A program made the translations under genes and the position numbers. The notes below the pieces were generated by a model, which searched no databases, was not told the DNA's origin, and worked only from the letters and a program-made list of their open reading frames with translations. Source: Zobellella endophytica (lineage in GTDB: Bacteria > Pseudomonadota > Gammaproteobacteria > Enterobacterales > Aeromonadaceae). From it: DNA of 64,000 bases. Below are positions 37,451 to 50,452 of this stretch, piece after piece. The stretch covers positions 744,001 to 808,000 of the forward strand of contig NZ_PXYG01000002.1 in NCBI RefSeq assembly GCF_003012775.1. Direction: 5' to 3'. Position 1 is the first letter of the stretch; each line of letters starts with the position of its first letter.

Positions 37451-38274
37451 GGGTTGTCTCTCCAAACCGCGGTCAGGCGGGCATGTTGGGCGACCGGCAT
37501 CTGGCGACGGATGCCGGCCAGGCGTTCAGGCTCCAGCGGGGCGGCGACGAGGCCTTCCCCGGTCGGCAGGCACGCCTTGATCTCGCCCCAGGGATCGAGG
37601 ATCACCGAGTGCCCCCAGGTTTGCCGGCCGGCGCCGTGATCGCCCACTTGCGCCGCGGCCAGCACATAGCACTGATTTTCGATCGCCCGGGCCTGCAGCA
37701 GGGGCAGCCAGTGGGCCTGGCCGGTCACCCGGGTAAAGGCCGCCGGCACCATCAGGATCTCCGCGCCCCGCTCGCGCAACGCCCGATATAACTCGGGGAA
37801 ACGTAGATCATAACAGATAGACAAGCCTAAACGACCGAAAGGACTGTCGATCACGCAAAGTTCGTTGCCGGCCTGGTAGGTGGCGGACTCCTGATAACGG
37901 CCATGGCCGTCGGCCACCTGTACATCGAACAGGTGCACCTTGTGGTAGTGGGCCTGCCGCCGGCCCTGGTCATCGTACACCAGGCAGGTGGAGTGCAGCT
38001 TGTCGCTGCCCTCGATGCAGGTCGGTATGGCGCCGACCACCAGCCAGACTCCGTGCTCCCGCGCCCAGCGGGAGAAGGTCTCCTGCACCGGCCCCCGGCC
38101 GAGGGGCTCTGCCCATCGCCGGGCCGCCTCCCGGTTGCCGAACACCACCGCGTTTTCCGGCAGCTGTACCAGCAGCGGACGGCCCGGCGGAAGCTGGTGC
38201 AACAATCCTTCCAGCCTGGCTTGGTTCGCCGGCCAGTCGGCTCCGGCATTCAGTTGTATCGCCACCAGTTCCAT
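37447..38274 (-). CDS. Carbon-nitrogen hydrolase, Nit2/omega-amidase-like
   Basis: Nitrilase-superfamily amidase; Nit-type members remove deaminated glutathione or act as omega-amidases. 275 aa from ATG 38274, with GAGGAG 6 nt upstream. The catalytic triad is Glu40 (LPENA), Lys112 (YHKVHLFD) and Cys154 (ICYDLRFPE). The HLFDV and CYDLRFPE blocks are typical of the Nit branch. Exact substrate not determinable. It lies between yhdP and tldD, coupled to tldD. Confidence 0.9.
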   Translation of the reverse strand: MELVAIQLNAGADWPANQARLEGLLHQLPPGRPLLVQLPENAVVFGNREAARRWAEPLGRGPVQETFSRWAREHGVWLVVGAIPTCIEGSDKLHSTCLVYDDQGRRQAHYHKVHLFDVQVADGHGRYQESATYQAGNELCVIDSPFGRLGLSICYDLRFPELYRALRERGAEILMVPAAFTRVTGQAHWLPLLQARAIENQCYVLAAAQVGDHGAGRQTWGHSVILDPWGEIKACLPTGEGLVAAPLEPERLAGIRRQMPVAQHARLTAVWRDNP

Positions 38275-38284
38275 GACTTGCTCC

Positions 38285-41200
38285 TCATTCATCGCCGGGC
38301 AGGCTGATACGCCCCTGCTCCCGGCCCAGCTCGGTGACCTGCGGCTGCTCCAGTGGGCCGTTGACCCGATAACGGATACGAGTGAATACATCTACCACAG
38401 GGCCCAGCACCTTGGACAGCGCCAGTACATAAAGACCGGTCACCGGGGTGACGGCGAAGGCGGCCAACACCGGCAGGTTGCCGGTCAGGTGCGGCGTAAA
38501 TTCAAACTGGTAATCGATCCGCTCCGCCGCCAGGTCCACCTGTCCCCGGCCGCGCAGATCCCCGGCCGCCCCGTCCAGGGTAAAGTCGTCGCTGCGCAGC
38601 ACCCCCTCGGTGATCTCGCCACTCACGCCGATGCGATCGAAGTAGAAGCCCTCTTCAAACACATCGCGGAAATCGAGGCGCAGCCGCCGCAGCACCGACT
38701 CCATACTCAGCACCGACAACAGACCGGCGCCCCTGTCGTTCAGTTCGGTGATCACGCCGGCGCCGGTCTCGACCGCCAGGGTCCCGTTCAGGCTTTGCCG
38801 ATCCGGCCGCCAGGGCAAATCGAGCCAGCGCAGCTGGCCTTCCAGGCTGGCACTGGTCTCGCTGAACGGGGAACTGCGGCCCAGCCCTTCCCACAGCCGC
38901 TGCACCGACGGGGTGCCGCCCTGCCATTCCAGCCGGCTCAGGTTGCCGCTCTGGTGTTGCAGCCACTGGCCGTGCGCCCTGGCCTGCAGCAGCGGGCCAT
39001 CCAGCGTCAGCTCGGCCAGCCTGACGCCGTCCGGCTCCGGCTCGAGACGCACCGCCACTCGCCCCAACGCCAGCTCGTGCCAGCGACAGTCGGCACAGGC
39101 AAAGCGCAAGGCCGGTACCTGCGCCGGGTTGATGTGGCGTTCCGGTCCGGACGATGGCGTCGTCTCCGCCGCCGGCTCCGGAGCCAGCCACAGCCGGCTG
39201 AAGTCGGCCTGCCAGGGCTGCCCGGCGTGCCACCGCAGCTCGCCTTCCGCTTCTTCGGCCTGCACCCGGATCCGGTGGCCGCCGAACTCGTCGGGACCAA
39301 GCGCCAGCCGCAGCTGATGCAGCGGCTGGCGCCACAGGCGAGCGCGGCTGGCCTGCACCGACACCCGGTAGGTCTCGGGCCAGCGCAGCCGGCGAGGTGC
39401 GACCGGCGCCCCGGCGACCGGCGCCCAGCCGGTACCGAGCCAGGCCAGCCAGTCATCGAGCCGCAAGGTCGTGGTGCGCAGCGCGATGTCCAGCGGCGCC
39501 CTGGGCTCCGGGTGCGACGGCTCGCCGGCATCCAGCCACAGCCGCTCTACCCGGGCCCCATCCGCGCCGAAAGCCAGCCTCGCTTGGCCCCTGATCTCCG
39601 GCCCCAGGGTCAGCCCGAGTTCCGCCTGCTGCCGGTTGCCGTCGAGCTGCAGCCGTGCCGGCAGCGGCTCGGCCGCGCTTTTTTCCAGCGGTGCCGGCAA
39701 GCCGCTGGCCAGGCCGGCCAGGGTGCTGTCCGCGGTAAAGCGGTAATCCACCCCGCCCTCGTCGTCCAGGGTCAGACGAAGCTGCCCGCGCCAGTCGGCC
39801 GCTCCGTCCAGGGCCTGCAGGGAAGGCAGTTGCCGCCCCAGGGCCTCGGCCAGGGCCCGACCACGCATGTCCAGCCTGACCTGGTAACCGCCGCCCTCCG
39901 CCTGGCCCTGGTAGTCCAGGGTCAGCGGATGCCCGGCCCAGTCGGCCCGCATGCCTGCAAACCGGGTCTGGCTGTCGTCGAACAGCAGCCTGCCCGTGAC
40001 CCCGTCCAGGGGCAGATCCAGGGGGCTGATCCGGACCCGGCTCTGGTCAAAGTCCACCCGGCCATCGACCCCGACCTTCCCCCCGGCCAGGGGCACATCC
40101 AGTGTGAGGCTGCCGCTGAGCGGCCCAGCCACCTGCACCTGGGCCAGGGTCTGGCCGACCGAATCCGCCAGCGGCGACTGCTGCAGATAACGGGTCACCG
40201 CCTGCCCGTCACCGCTTATCCCGGCACTGAGCCGCAGGCTGGCGGCGGCGGTCAGCGGCACTATGCTGGCCTCGATGGCACTGGCGTCCACCTCCCCCAG
40301 CCGGCCTGCCGGGCCCGTCATGGTGAGGCCGTCGTTTTCAAACAGCAGATCCAGGCTCAGCCCGGTCAGCGGCTGCCAGTGGGGATCAAAGCGGAATTCG
40401 GCGTCGCGCAGCGGTACCCGCGCCTGGAAAATGCCCGGCTGCTCCCGATAGGGAAAGCCGTTCAGCCGGCCATACCAGAGCACTTCGGCATTTTCCGCCT
40501 GGCCACCGCCGATAGCGCCCTGCAGATAATCCACCAGGGCGCGGCCCATCAGGGGTTCGGGGAAATAGACGAACGCCCGTTCCGCCCGGTGCAGATCCAC
40601 TTGCGCCGAGGCGCTCAGCAGGGGCGACTCCCGCTCCGACCACTGCAGGCTGAACCAGCCCTGCAGGGTCACGTCCGCGGTGTCCACCTGCAGTTGCTCG
40701 CTCCATAACCGCCAGCCCTGCTCCTGGCGCCGCCAGCGCAGTTCGGTGTTCAGCCGCCGCATCGGCCAGGGCGCGCGGAACGCCCTGTCGTAAACCCAGT
40801 CGGCCGCCTGCTGCTGGCGCAGCCGCAGCTGGCCGCCGGCGGCGGACAGCACGAAGCGCCCGTCCAGCCCCCGGGTACGGGGGACCCACCGGTAGGCACC
40901 GGTGCTCACGTCCTGCAGCTCACCGCTGACCCGCCAGTCGCGACCGTCCGGCAGGGCGGAAAAGGAGAGATTGGTCAGCTGTCCCCGGGGGGCGATGCCC
41001 GACAACTGGCGCGAGGCGTCCGGCCAGTAGTATTCCCCCCACTGGGCCAGCAGGGCCAGGTCGGTGAAGGTCAGGCGATCCACATAACCGTGCAGCCGAT
41101 CTTCCCGTCGGTCCAGCTGGAAACGCCAGCTGGGCCAGGGCTCGTCATCCACCCGGATATCGATCTCCCTGCTGGCCAGTTGCCAGCCGTCCGTGGTCGG

Positions 41201-42049
41201 CTGCCACTGTACCCGGCCGCCGTCGACCGCCACCTGGTGCTCCTCGCCCCAGCGCAGGCGGTTTTCCCCCAGGGTCAGCAGGCCGGCGCTGAGCCGGCCC
41301 TGTTGCCACTCCAGCCACAGCTCGAAGGACAGTTCGGCGCCGACCCTGTCGTCATCGGGGCGGATACGGCGGATCAGGGCGCCGGCATCGACGCCGTCCG
41401 CCTGCAGGTAGACGGCGCCGTCGAGCCGGTCCTGCTCGCCCTCGAAGCGCCCCTTGAAGGTGAATTGCTGCGCCGCCTCGGGGCCGAAGCCCAGCCGGCC
41501 CTGGCCCTGGTGCAGGCCGGGCTCGTTCTGCCAGCGAAGGGCGGGGATCTCGAGCTCGAGCAGGGCCTGCTCCGGGGTGGTCAGCAGGAAGCGGGCATCC
41601 CGCAGGGAAAAGCGGCGGACCCCGGACAGGGCCAGATCGCGCAGGGCGGCCAGATCGGCGCGGCCGCCGCTCGCGGCGTCCCGGTCCGCCAGGTCGAGCG
41701 GCAGCCGCAGTCCGTCCAGGATCAGTTCATTGAGCACCGGTTGCCACTGGCGCAGGCTCTGCCACAGATGCAGGTCCACATGAGCCCGTCGCAGGGTCAC
41801 GGCGGGGCCGTCGGGACGGTGCAGGCTGACCTCGTTCATCACCAGCACCGGACCGTAATCCCGCCAGGACAGCCCCAGATGGCCGACCTCCAGGGTCATC
41901 CGGTTATCGCTCAGCAGCCGGTCGAACCACTGCTGCTGCCAGTGTGCCAGCCAGGGGGAGCCGAAGCGCAGCAGGGTCACCAGCAAGGCCAGCACCACCG
42001 CGCACGCCGCCAGGCCCAGCCAGGCCCAGCTTAGACTCCGTCTGATCAC
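38285..42049 (-). CDS. yhdP: YhdP, AsmA-like envelope phospholipid-transport protein
   Basis: Very long inner-membrane-anchored periplasmic bridge protein. With TamB and YdbH it moves phospholipid toward the outer membrane. 1254 aa: one N-terminal membrane helix (about residues 8-28), a long beta-groove region (DUF3971-type) and a C-terminal AsmA2-like part (LTGNLPVLAAFAVTPVTGLYVLAL). It starts at GTG 42049, overlapping the rng stop by one base (TAGTG). Order rng-yhdP-nit-tldD is conserved in many gammaproteobacteria. Confidence 0.94.
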   Translation of the reverse strand: MIRRSLSWAWLGLAACAVVLALLVTLLRFGSPWLAHWQQQWFDRLLSDNRMTLEVGHLGLSWRDYGPVLVMNEVSLHRPDGPAVTLRRAHVDLHLWQSLRQWQPVLNELILDGLRLPLDLADRDAASGGRADLAALRDLALSGVRRFSLRDARFLLTTPEQALLELEIPALRWQNEPGLHQGQGRLGFGPEAAQQFTFKGRFEGEQDRLDGAVYLQADGVDAGALIRRIRPDDDRVGAELSFELWLEWQQGRLSAGLLTLGENRLRWGEEHQVAVDGGRVQWQPTTDGWQLASREIDIRVDDEPWPSWRFQLDRREDRLHGYVDRLTFTDLALLAQWGEYYWPDASRQLSGIAPRGQLTNLSFSALPDGRDWRVSGELQDVSTGAYRWVPRTRGLDGRFVLSAAGGQLRLRQQQAADWVYDRAFRAPWPMRRLNTELRWRRQEQGWRLWSEQLQVDTADVTLQGWFSLQWSERESPLLSASAQVDLHRAERAFVYFPEPLMGRALVDYLQGAIGGGQAENAEVLWYGRLNGFPYREQPGIFQARVPLRDAEFRFDPHWQPLTGLSLDLLFENDGLTMTGPAGRLGEVDASAIEASIVPLTAAASLRLSAGISGDGQAVTRYLQQSPLADSVGQTLAQVQVAGPLSGSLTLDVPLAGGKVGVDGRVDFDQSRVRISPLDLPLDGVTGRLLFDDSQTRFAGMRADWAGHPLTLDYQGQAEGGGYQVRLDMRGRALAEALGRQLPSLQALDGAADWRGQLRLTLDDEGGVDYRFTADSTLAGLASGLPAPLEKSAAEPLPARLQLDGNRQQAELGLTLGPEIRGQARLAFGADGARVERLWLDAGEPSHPEPRAPLDIALRTTTLRLDDWLAWLGTGWAPVAGAPVAPRRLRWPETYRVSVQASRARLWRQPLHQLRLALGPDEFGGHRIRVQAEEAEGELRWHAGQPWQADFSRLWLAPEPAAETTPSSGPERHINPAQVPALRFACADCRWHELALGRVAVRLEPEPDGVRLAELTLDGPLLQARAHGQWLQHQSGNLSRLEWQGGTPSVQRLWEGLGRSSPFSETSASLEGQLRWLDLPWRPDRQSLNGTLAVETGAGVITELNDRGAGLLSVLSMESVLRRLRLDFRDVFEEGFYFDRIGVSGEITEGVLRSDDFTLDGAAGDLRGRGQVDLAAERIDYQFEFTPHLTGNLPVLAAFAVTPVTGLYVLALSKVLGPVVDVFTRIRYRVNGPLEQPQVTELGREQGRISLPGDE

Positions 42050-43518
42050 TACATCATCACCACGTCGAACTGTTCCTGGTTATAAAGGGGCTCGCTGCTC
42101 ACCTTGACCTGCTTGCCGATAAACACCTCCAGCTCCGCCAGCATGTGGGTTTCGTCCTCCTGCAGGGCGCTGGCCACGGCGCTGGAGGCGTAAACCACGA
42201 ACTTGTCGGCATCGTAGGCCTTGTTGACCCGGGTGATCTCGCGCAGTATCTCGTAGCTGACGGTTTCCACCGTCTTGACCCGGCCCCGGCCATGGCACTC
42301 GGGGCATTCGCCGCACAGCACGTGTTCCAAACTTTCCCGGGTGCGCTTGCGGGTCATCTCCACCAGCCCGAGTTGGGAGAAACCGTTGACGTTGGTCTTG
42401 GCCCTGTCCTTGGACAGCGCCAGCTCCAGGCTGTGCAGCACCCGGCGCTTGTGGTCCTCGTCGTACATGTCGATGAAATCGATGATGATGATGCCGCCCA
42501 GGTTGCGCAGCCGCAGCTGGCGGGCGATGGATTGGGTGGCCTCGATATTGGTGTTGAAGATGGTCTCTTCCAGGTTGCGGTGGCCGACGAAGGCGCCGGT
42601 GTTGATGTCCACCGTGGTCATGGCCTCGGTCTGATCGATGATCAGGTAGCCGCCGGACTTGAGCTCCACCTTGCGATCCAGCGCGCGCTGGATCTCGTTC
42701 TCCACGTCGTAGAGATCGAAGATCGGCGACTCGCCCTGGTAATATTCGATTTTGCCCGCCAGCTCGGGTACGAACTCGTCGACGAAGGCCCTGAGGGTCT
42801 CGCAGGTACTGCGGGAATCGACCCGGATCCGGTCCAGCTCGGCGCCGACGAAGTCGCGCACGATGCGAAACGCCAGCCCCAGATCTTCGTACAGCATGGA
42901 GCAGGACGGGTACTTGCCGCGCCGCTCCAGGATCTTGCGCCACAGCCGCTTGAGGAAGGCCGCGTCCTGGGCCAGCTCCGACTCGCCGATGCCCTCGGCG
43001 GCGGTACGGATGATAAAGCCGCCGAGGTCGTCGACGTAGCTGGCCGCCAATGCCTTGAGCCGCTCCCGCTCCTGCTCCGAGTCGATGCGCTGGGACACCC
43101 CCACGTAGGCGCTGCCCGGCATGAACACCAGGTAGCGGGAGGGCAGGGTGATGTCGGTGGTCAGGCGGGCGCCCTTGGTTCCGAGCGGGTCCTTTACCAC
43201 CTGCACCATGATGTCCTGCCCCTGGCGTACCAGCTCGGCGATGTTGCCGGCCTGGAAGTGTTCCTGTTCCTTGGTATCCACGCATTCGGTGTGGGGCACG
43301 ATGTCGGAAGCATGCAGGAAGGCCGCCCGTTCACCGCCGATATCGACGAAGGCCGCCTGCATGCCGGGCAACACCCGGCTGACCTTACCCTTGTAGATGT
43401 TGCCGACGATGCCGCGCCGGGCCTGGCGCTCTACGTGCACTTCCTGCAGGATACCGTTTTCCACCAGCGCCACCCGGGTTTCCGCGGGGGTCATATTGAT
43501 AATCAGTTCTGCGGACAT
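42049..43518 (-). CDS. rng: RNase G
   Basis: RNase E/G-family endoribonuclease that matures the 16S rRNA 5' end and cuts some mRNAs. 489 aa from ATG 43518 (MSAELIINMTPAE), with GGAG 5 nt upstream. S1 domain near residues 38-120, 5' sensor region, catalytic DNase-I-like domain with the Mg ligand Asp motifs (MTTVDINTGAF, IIIDFIDMYDEDH) and the Zn-link CxxC (CGECPECHG). No RNase E-type C-terminal scaffold. Confidence 0.97.
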   Translation of the reverse strand: MSAELIINMTPAETRVALVENGILQEVHVERQARRGIVGNIYKGKVSRVLPGMQAAFVDIGGERAAFLHASDIVPHTECVDTKEQEHFQAGNIAELVRQGQDIMVQVVKDPLGTKGARLTTDITLPSRYLVFMPGSAYVGVSQRIDSEQERERLKALAASYVDDLGGFIIRTAAEGIGESELAQDAAFLKRLWRKILERRGKYPSCSMLYEDLGLAFRIVRDFVGAELDRIRVDSRSTCETLRAFVDEFVPELAGKIEYYQGESPIFDLYDVENEIQRALDRKVELKSGGYLIIDQTEAMTTVDINTGAFVGHRNLEETIFNTNIEATQSIARQLRLRNLGGIIIIDFIDMYDEDHKRRVLHSLELALSKDRAKTNVNGFSQLGLVEMTRKRTRESLEHVLCGECPECHGRGRVKTVETVSYEILREITRVNKAYDADKFVVYASSAVASALQEDETHMLAELEVFIGKQVKVSSEPLYNQEQFDVVMM

Positions 43519-43588
43519 GCTTGCTCCGGCCATCAGGATGTGAAGAATACCGTTAACCTACCACAGAATGGCGGCGGAAAACGCCTGC

Positions 43589-44164
43589 TCAACGCGGCAA
43601 AATCCCCGCCCGCTGCAACAGCGCCTCGGTTTCCACCAGTGGCAGCCCGACCACGGCGCTGTAACTGCCGTCGATACGCGACACGAAGCGCCCGCCCAAC
43701 CCCTGGATACCGTAACCGCCGGCCTTGTCCGCCGGTTCGCCGCTGGCCCAGTAACGTGCCTTGTCGCTGGCGCTGAGCGCGCGGAAGGTCACTTCGGTGG
43801 TCACCAGGGTCAGCTCGCAACCGCCCCGGTGCGCCAGCGCCATGGCAGTCATCACCAGGTGGCTGCGTCCCGACAGCCGGCTCAGCATGGCCAGGCCGTC
43901 GGCCCGGTCGACCGGCTTTTCCAGCACCTCGCCGTCCACCACCACTATGGTGTCGCCGGCCAGCACCGGCAGCGGCCGGGGCGCCATGGCGCGGCCGGCC
44001 AGGGCCTTGTCCCGGGCCAGCCGGCGCACGTAGTCGGCGGCCGCCTCGTGGGGAGCGCGGCGTTCCTCCACTTGGGGCAGCACCAGCTCGAACGGCAGTT
44101 CCAGCTGGGCCAGCAGTTCCCGGCGGCGCGGGGAGGCGGAGGCGAGATAGAGCACGGGGGACAT
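43589..44164 (-). CDS. maf: Maf-family nucleoside triphosphate pyrophosphatase (YhdE type)
   Basis: Hydrolyses non-canonical or dTTP/UTP nucleotides to monophosphates. 191 aa from ATG 44164, with GAGG 6 nt upstream. N-terminal [10 protein letters not shown] motif (residues 9-18), central [16 protein letters not shown] block and C-terminal [10 protein letters not shown]. The position between mreD and rng matches YhdE in E. coli. Confidence 0.95.
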   Translation of the reverse strand: MSPVLYLASASPRRRELLAQLELPFELVLPQVEERRAPHEAAADYVRRLARDKALAGRAMAPRPLPVLAGDTIVVVDGEVLEKPVDRADGLAMLSRLSGRSHLVMTAMALAHRGGCELTLVTTEVTFRALSASDKARYWASGEPADKAGGYGIQGLGGRFVSRIDGSYSAVVGLPLVETEALLQRAGILPR

Positions 44165-44172
44165 GGGCGACC

Positions 44173-44661
44173 TCAGGACAAGGCGAACTGCCGGCGGCAC
44201 TTGCGCAGCAGCAGGAAGATCCAGGGCCAGAACACCATGCTGCTGACGATGGACCAGAAGTAGTGGTAATCGAGCTGGATATTGCTGTTGAGGTAGGCAG
44301 CCCAGAAAATCAGCAGCTTGTTGAGCATCGCCAGGGCGCCGACCACGAAGGCCTGCTGCCAGACCGAATAGTTGCGCATGCGCTGGAACTGGGACGCGGC
44401 CAGATACACCGGGATCACCAGCGCCAGCGCATGCACCCCCAGCACGGAGCCGAGCAGCAGATCCAACATCAGGCCGGCCACGAAGGCGGTGCCGACATTG
44501 GCCCGGTGCGGCAGGGCGATGCTCCAGTAGATCAGGGTCACCAGCAGCCAGTCGGGGCGGAAGGCGGCGATCAGCTCGGGCAACGGCAGGATCGACAGGA
44601 TCAGCGCCAGTAACAGGCTGACCAGGATAACCAGCCGGCCTTTCAGGGAAAACGCGGTCAT
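44173..44661 (-). CDS. mreD: MreD, rod-shape membrane protein
   Basis: Integral membrane component of the elongasome. 162 aa with about five membrane segments (opening [19 protein letters not shown]). It overlaps the mreC stop as ATGA. Sequence is weakly conserved, but the order mreB-mreC-mreD settles it. Confidence 0.95.
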   Translation of the reverse strand: MTAFSLKGRLVILVSLLLALILSILPLPELIAAFRPDWLLVTLIYWSIALPHRANVGTAFVAGLMLDLLLGSVLGVHALALVIPVYLAASQFQRMRNYSVWQQAFVVGALAMLNKLLIFWAAYLNSNIQLDYHYFWSIVSSMVFWPWIFLLLRKCRRQFALS

Positions 44662-45533
44662 GGTTGCGGCTCCGTGGAGGCTGGGACCGGGTCGGCCTCG
44701 ACTTCCATCCCCCGGGGTTCGAGCCACAGCAGCAGCAGGTAGCGCACCCGGTCCAGAGCGGCGAACGGCTGCACCCGGATATCGGCGAACGGCTGGCCTT
44801 CCTCGTAGCCCACATGGCTGACCCGGCCCACCGGATAGCCTTCGGGAAAGCGGCCGGCCAGCCCCGAGCTGAGCAGCACGTCCCCTTCCCGGATGTCGGT
44901 GTTGCGGGTGATGTTGTGCAACACCAGGCTGTCGAGCTGGCCGCTGCCGCTGGCGATGGCCCTGATGTCGTTGCGCGCCACCCGCACCGGAATGCCGTGG
45001 CTAATGTCGGTGATCAGCAGTACCCGGCTGGTGGTCTTGCCCACCGAGATCACCTGGCCGACCACGCCCTGCTCGTTGAGCACCGGCTGGCCTTCGAACA
45101 CGCCCTGGATGCTGCCCTTGTCGAGCACCACCTGCTGGGAGAAGGGATCCGTGTCCACCGACATGATCTCCCCCACCATGCGGCGGGTATCGTAACGCAC
45201 CGGGGATCCCAGCAGATCACGCAGCCGCTGGTTCTCCTGCTCCAGGTGGCGCAGGCGCAGCAGATCGTCCCGCAGCAGGAACAGCTCCTGCTCCATCCGC
45301 TCCGCCTGCGTCAGCAGCGACTTGCGCGACATCAGCTGGGTGGAGGCGGAGTCGAGCAGCACCCGGGGGCTATTGGCCATGTATTGCAGCGGACTGACCA
45401 GGGAATTCAGATAGACCTTGGCCTCGGTAAAACTGTGGTAGCGGCTGTCGGCGACAATAATAGCCAGCGACGCCACCACCGCCAGCACCAGCCGGATTGA
45501 CAAGGAAGGCCCGCGGCCGAAAATCGGTTTCAT
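44658..45533 (-). CDS. mreC: MreC, rod-shape periplasmic scaffold
   Basis: Bitopic protein that links MreB to PBP2/RodA in the periplasm. 291 aa from ATG 45533 ([14 protein letters not shown]); a GTG at 45545 would add four residues. Membrane helix at about 14-32, coiled coil at about 65-110 ([27 protein letters not shown]-like heptads), then the two-barrel beta domain with [16 protein letters not shown]. Confidence 0.96.
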   Translation of the reverse strand: MKPIFGRGPSLSIRLVLAVVASLAIIVADSRYHSFTEAKVYLNSLVSPLQYMANSPRVLLDSASTQLMSRKSLLTQAERMEQELFLLRDDLLRLRHLEQENQRLRDLLGSPVRYDTRRMVGEIMSVDTDPFSQQVVLDKGSIQGVFEGQPVLNEQGVVGQVISVGKTTSRVLLITDISHGIPVRVARNDIRAIASGSGQLDSLVLHNITRNTDIREGDVLLSSGLAGRFPEGYPVGRVSHVGYEEGQPFADIRVQPFAALDRVRYLLLLWLEPRGMEVEADPVPASTEPQP

Positions 45534-45569
45534 AGGCAAATACACAGGCCGCTCGAGCCGGCCTTGTCA

Positions 45570-47691
<2,122 letters not shown>

Positions 47692-47697
<6 letters not shown>

Positions 47698-49605
47698 CAG
47701 TTCGAAGCGCTCCGGGCGGGAAAAGTAGTACCCCTGCCCCGCGTAGATGCCCAGCTGGTGCAGGCACTCCCATTCCGCCTCGGTTTCCACCCCCACGGCG
47801 ATCACCCGGGTCTGGGTGCCGACGCAGTTGCCGCTCAGGCTGCGCACCGCCATCTGGTTAACCGGCTTGTGATCGATCTCCCGCACCAGGCTGGGATGCA
47901 GCTTCAGGTAGTCCAGATCATAGTCCTTGATGTACTGGGTGCTGACCACGTCCTGGCCCGCATGATCCACCGCCAGCCGGCAGCCCAGCGCCTTGAGCGC
48001 ACGCAGCGGCTGCACCAGCGCCTGGAAATGGCGGCTGACCTGGGCTTCGGACAGCTCGATCACCAGTTCGGAAAGCTGCGCCTTGGGCAGTTGGAGCAGT
48101 TCGAAGATCAGCCAGCGGTGAAAACCGCGGTTGAGCAGGCTGGCCGCCGACAGGTTGATGGCCAGCGGGGCCTGCCGGCCCCCTTCCTGCAGCAGAGTCA
48201 GGCAATGCAGCATGATGGCCCGATCCAGTTCCTGCAGCAGGCCGCACTTTTCCGCCATGGGAATGAAGTGCCCGGCCGACAGCTCCCGCCCCTGCTCGTC
48301 CCGGATCCGGGCGAGCAGCTCGTACATCACCGGCGGCCGCTGTTCCCCGGTGTAAATGCCCTGGCGATCGAGCATCACCAGGTCTTTCTCCAGTAGCCGG
48401 CCGAGCAGGGTGCGCCAGCGCACCGTGCCCTTGCCGCTGCTCTCTTCGGTGACCCCCTTGTAATACATGAAGTAGCCCTCGCCGCCCTGCAGGGCGGCGC
48501 TGCGCAGGGCCAGCTCCGCCTCTTCCTGCACCTGGGACAGGGGCTCTCCGAAGCGGAAGCAGACCCCGCCGATAAAGATCGACGGCTCCCGGATCTCGTC
48601 GGGCCAGTGCAGCCGCTGCAGTAGCTTCATCACCTGCCGGGCCGCCTCCAGGGCTTCGCTTTCCACCTGATTGGGAAACAGCAGGGCGAAGATGTTGCCC
48701 GTGTACCTGGCCTGCAGGGAGCCGGGATAACGGCGGATCAGGTGACCCAGGTAGACCGAGGCCGACGACAGCAGCTCGTCGCCGCGTTCATAGCCCAGGT
48801 TGTAGTTGATGTATTCCAGATCCTGTAATTCCACCAGCAGCAGGGCGCCGGAGTGGCTGGACGGATCGTTGAGCGCCGCCTCCAGCCGGTTGTCGAAGAA
48901 CACCCGGTTGCCGATGCGGATCTTCTTGTCAACGAACACGTTGGCACGGATAAAGGTGTCGAAACGGCTGCGTTCCTTGCGGGCATCCTTGAGCTCGAGC
49001 AGCAGCTTGTCCAGCGCCTGACTGGCGTGGTGCGGCCATTCTTCCCGGGGATTGTGCTGCAGCATGTTGAGCTTGCCGTCGAGGATCAGCTGACCGCGCA
49101 AGTCGAGCCACTCGGCTCCCCTCAACTGCTGGCGGAACCAGCGCAAGCTGAACAGCAGCCCCACGAACACCAGCAGTATGGCGGCGGTCAGCCCGGATAC
49201 CGCCGCCAGCGAGTGGTCGATATCGTAGAAGGGTGGGCGCAGCACCAAGCGCACCGCCAGCCCCTGGTGGGCCGGCAGATCCCGCCGGTATTCGAGCGCC
49301 AGCTCACTGGCAGACAACCGGGTCTCGGCCTGGTAGCTGTACAGGTTCCGCTCCCCTTGGAGTACCGTGAACTCGACGATATCGTTCACGTCCAGCAAGG
49401 CCGGCAGCCAGCGATCAATATTCTGCTGCTGCTCGGCGCCGGGCTGCCAGCCCTCGTTCACCAGCCGCACCACGGCGTCGACCTGACGCTTCTGATAGGC
49501 GATGCCCATCTGGTAAAAGCTGATCCCGGCACCCACCAGCACCAGCAGTACGGCCGCCAGCACGCACAGGGTGATAGTGGCGATAAACTGGTTGGTAAAT
49601 TTCAT
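47692..49605 (-). CDS. csrD: CsrD/MshH, degenerate GGDEF-EAL regulator of sRNA decay
   Basis: CsrD directs RNase E to the CsrB/C sRNAs and so frees CsrA; it does not make or cleave c-di-GMP. 637 aa: membrane helix at about residues 10-30, periplasmic stretch, second helix at about 135-155, then a GGDEF-like domain with RGDEL in place of GGDEF, and an EAL-like domain with ELL in place of EAL. Both deviations fit CsrD. The next upstream genes are ssb and yajR. In Vibrio the MSHA pilus locus separates this gene from mreB; here it does not. Confidence 0.92.
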
Positions 49606-49766
49606 CGGTCATCCCTAACAAAACGCCTACGTTGCCGTTCTTTTTCTTGTTCTTACCCGTTGTTATCGCAGACCCGGGTGTACAGTGACAACAAGACTTT
49701 TAGCTCAATCGGTACCCGGTCCGGAAAATTCGCCCCGGGCTGGCCCCTTCTGGCGCAGTCAGGCGA

Positions 49767-49795
49767 TAAAAAAGCCCCTCGATACAGGGGCTTAT
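49767..49795 (-). terminator. Terminator of ssb
   Basis: Minus-strand stem AAGCCCCT...AGGGGCTT followed by six T residues, about 35 nt after the ssb stop. Confidence 0.85.
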
Positions 49796-49829
49796 ATTTA
49801 TAATTTACAAAATCGGTCGCAGCTGAATA

Positions 49830-50438
49830 TCAGAACGGAATATCGTCATCGAAATCCATCGGCGGCTCGTTGTACACCGGCGGCTGGCTCTGGGGCTTGC
49901 TGGCCGGCTGCGGACTCTGCTGGCCGTATTGCGGCTGCCCTTGAGGCTGCCCCTGGGGCTGACCGCCCTGCTGGCCCCAGTTGCCCTGGCCACCCTGCTG
50001 ACCCGCGCCATACTGACCACCAGAAGGCTGACCACCGGCGGGCTGGCCGCCCTGGTTCCAGCCACCCTGGACGGCACCGCCGCCCTGGGGACGGCCGCCC
50101 AGCATCTGCATCACACCGCCCATGTCCACCACCACTTCGGTAGTGTAACGATCCTGGCCGCTCTGATCCTGCCATTTGCGAGTCTGCAGCCGGCCTTCCA
50201 CATACACCTGTGAGCCCTTGCGCAGGTATTCGCCAGCGATCTCCGCCAGCTTGCCGAAGAACACCACCCGGTGCCATTCGGTGCGCTCTTTCTGCTCACC
50301 ACTCTGCTTGTCGCGCCAGGTTTCACTGGTCGCCAGGGTGATGTTGGCCACCGCATTGCCGTTGGGCATATAGCGCACTTCGGGATCCTGGCCCAGGTGG
50401 CCGATCAGGATGACTTTATTGATGCCTCTATTGGCCAT
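49830..50438 (-). CDS. ssb: SSB, single-stranded DNA-binding protein
   Basis: Essential tetrameric ssDNA-binding protein. 202 aa from ATG 50438 ([13 protein letters not shown]), with GGAG 6 nt upstream. OB fold at about residues 1-112, then a long Gly/Gln/Pro-rich disordered linker (about residues 113-190), ending in the acidic interaction tip DFDDDIPF. The linker is slightly longer than in E. coli. It follows yajR by 14 nt on the same strand and so may be co-transcribed with it. Confidence 0.98.
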   Translation of the reverse strand: MANRGINKVILIGHLGQDPEVRYMPNGNAVANITLATSETWRDKQSGEQKERTEWHRVVFFGKLAEIAGEYLRKGSQVYVEGRLQTRKWQDQSGQDRYTTEVVVDMGGVMQMLGGRPQGGGAVQGGWNQGGQPAGGQPSGGQYGAGQQGGQGNWGQQGGQPQGQPQGQPQYGQQSPQPASKPQSQPPVYNEPPMDFDDDIPF

Positions 50439-50452
50439 AACTCGCTCCGTAC

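Noticed and set aside
37988-40708. 906-residue plus-strand frame antisense to yhdP, and 314-residue one at 41090-42034
   Set aside because: Low-complexity Pro/Arg/Gln-rich shadow frames over a well-supported gene.
42145-43776. 543-residue plus-strand frame antisense to rng
   Set aside because: Shadow of RNase G, no family features.
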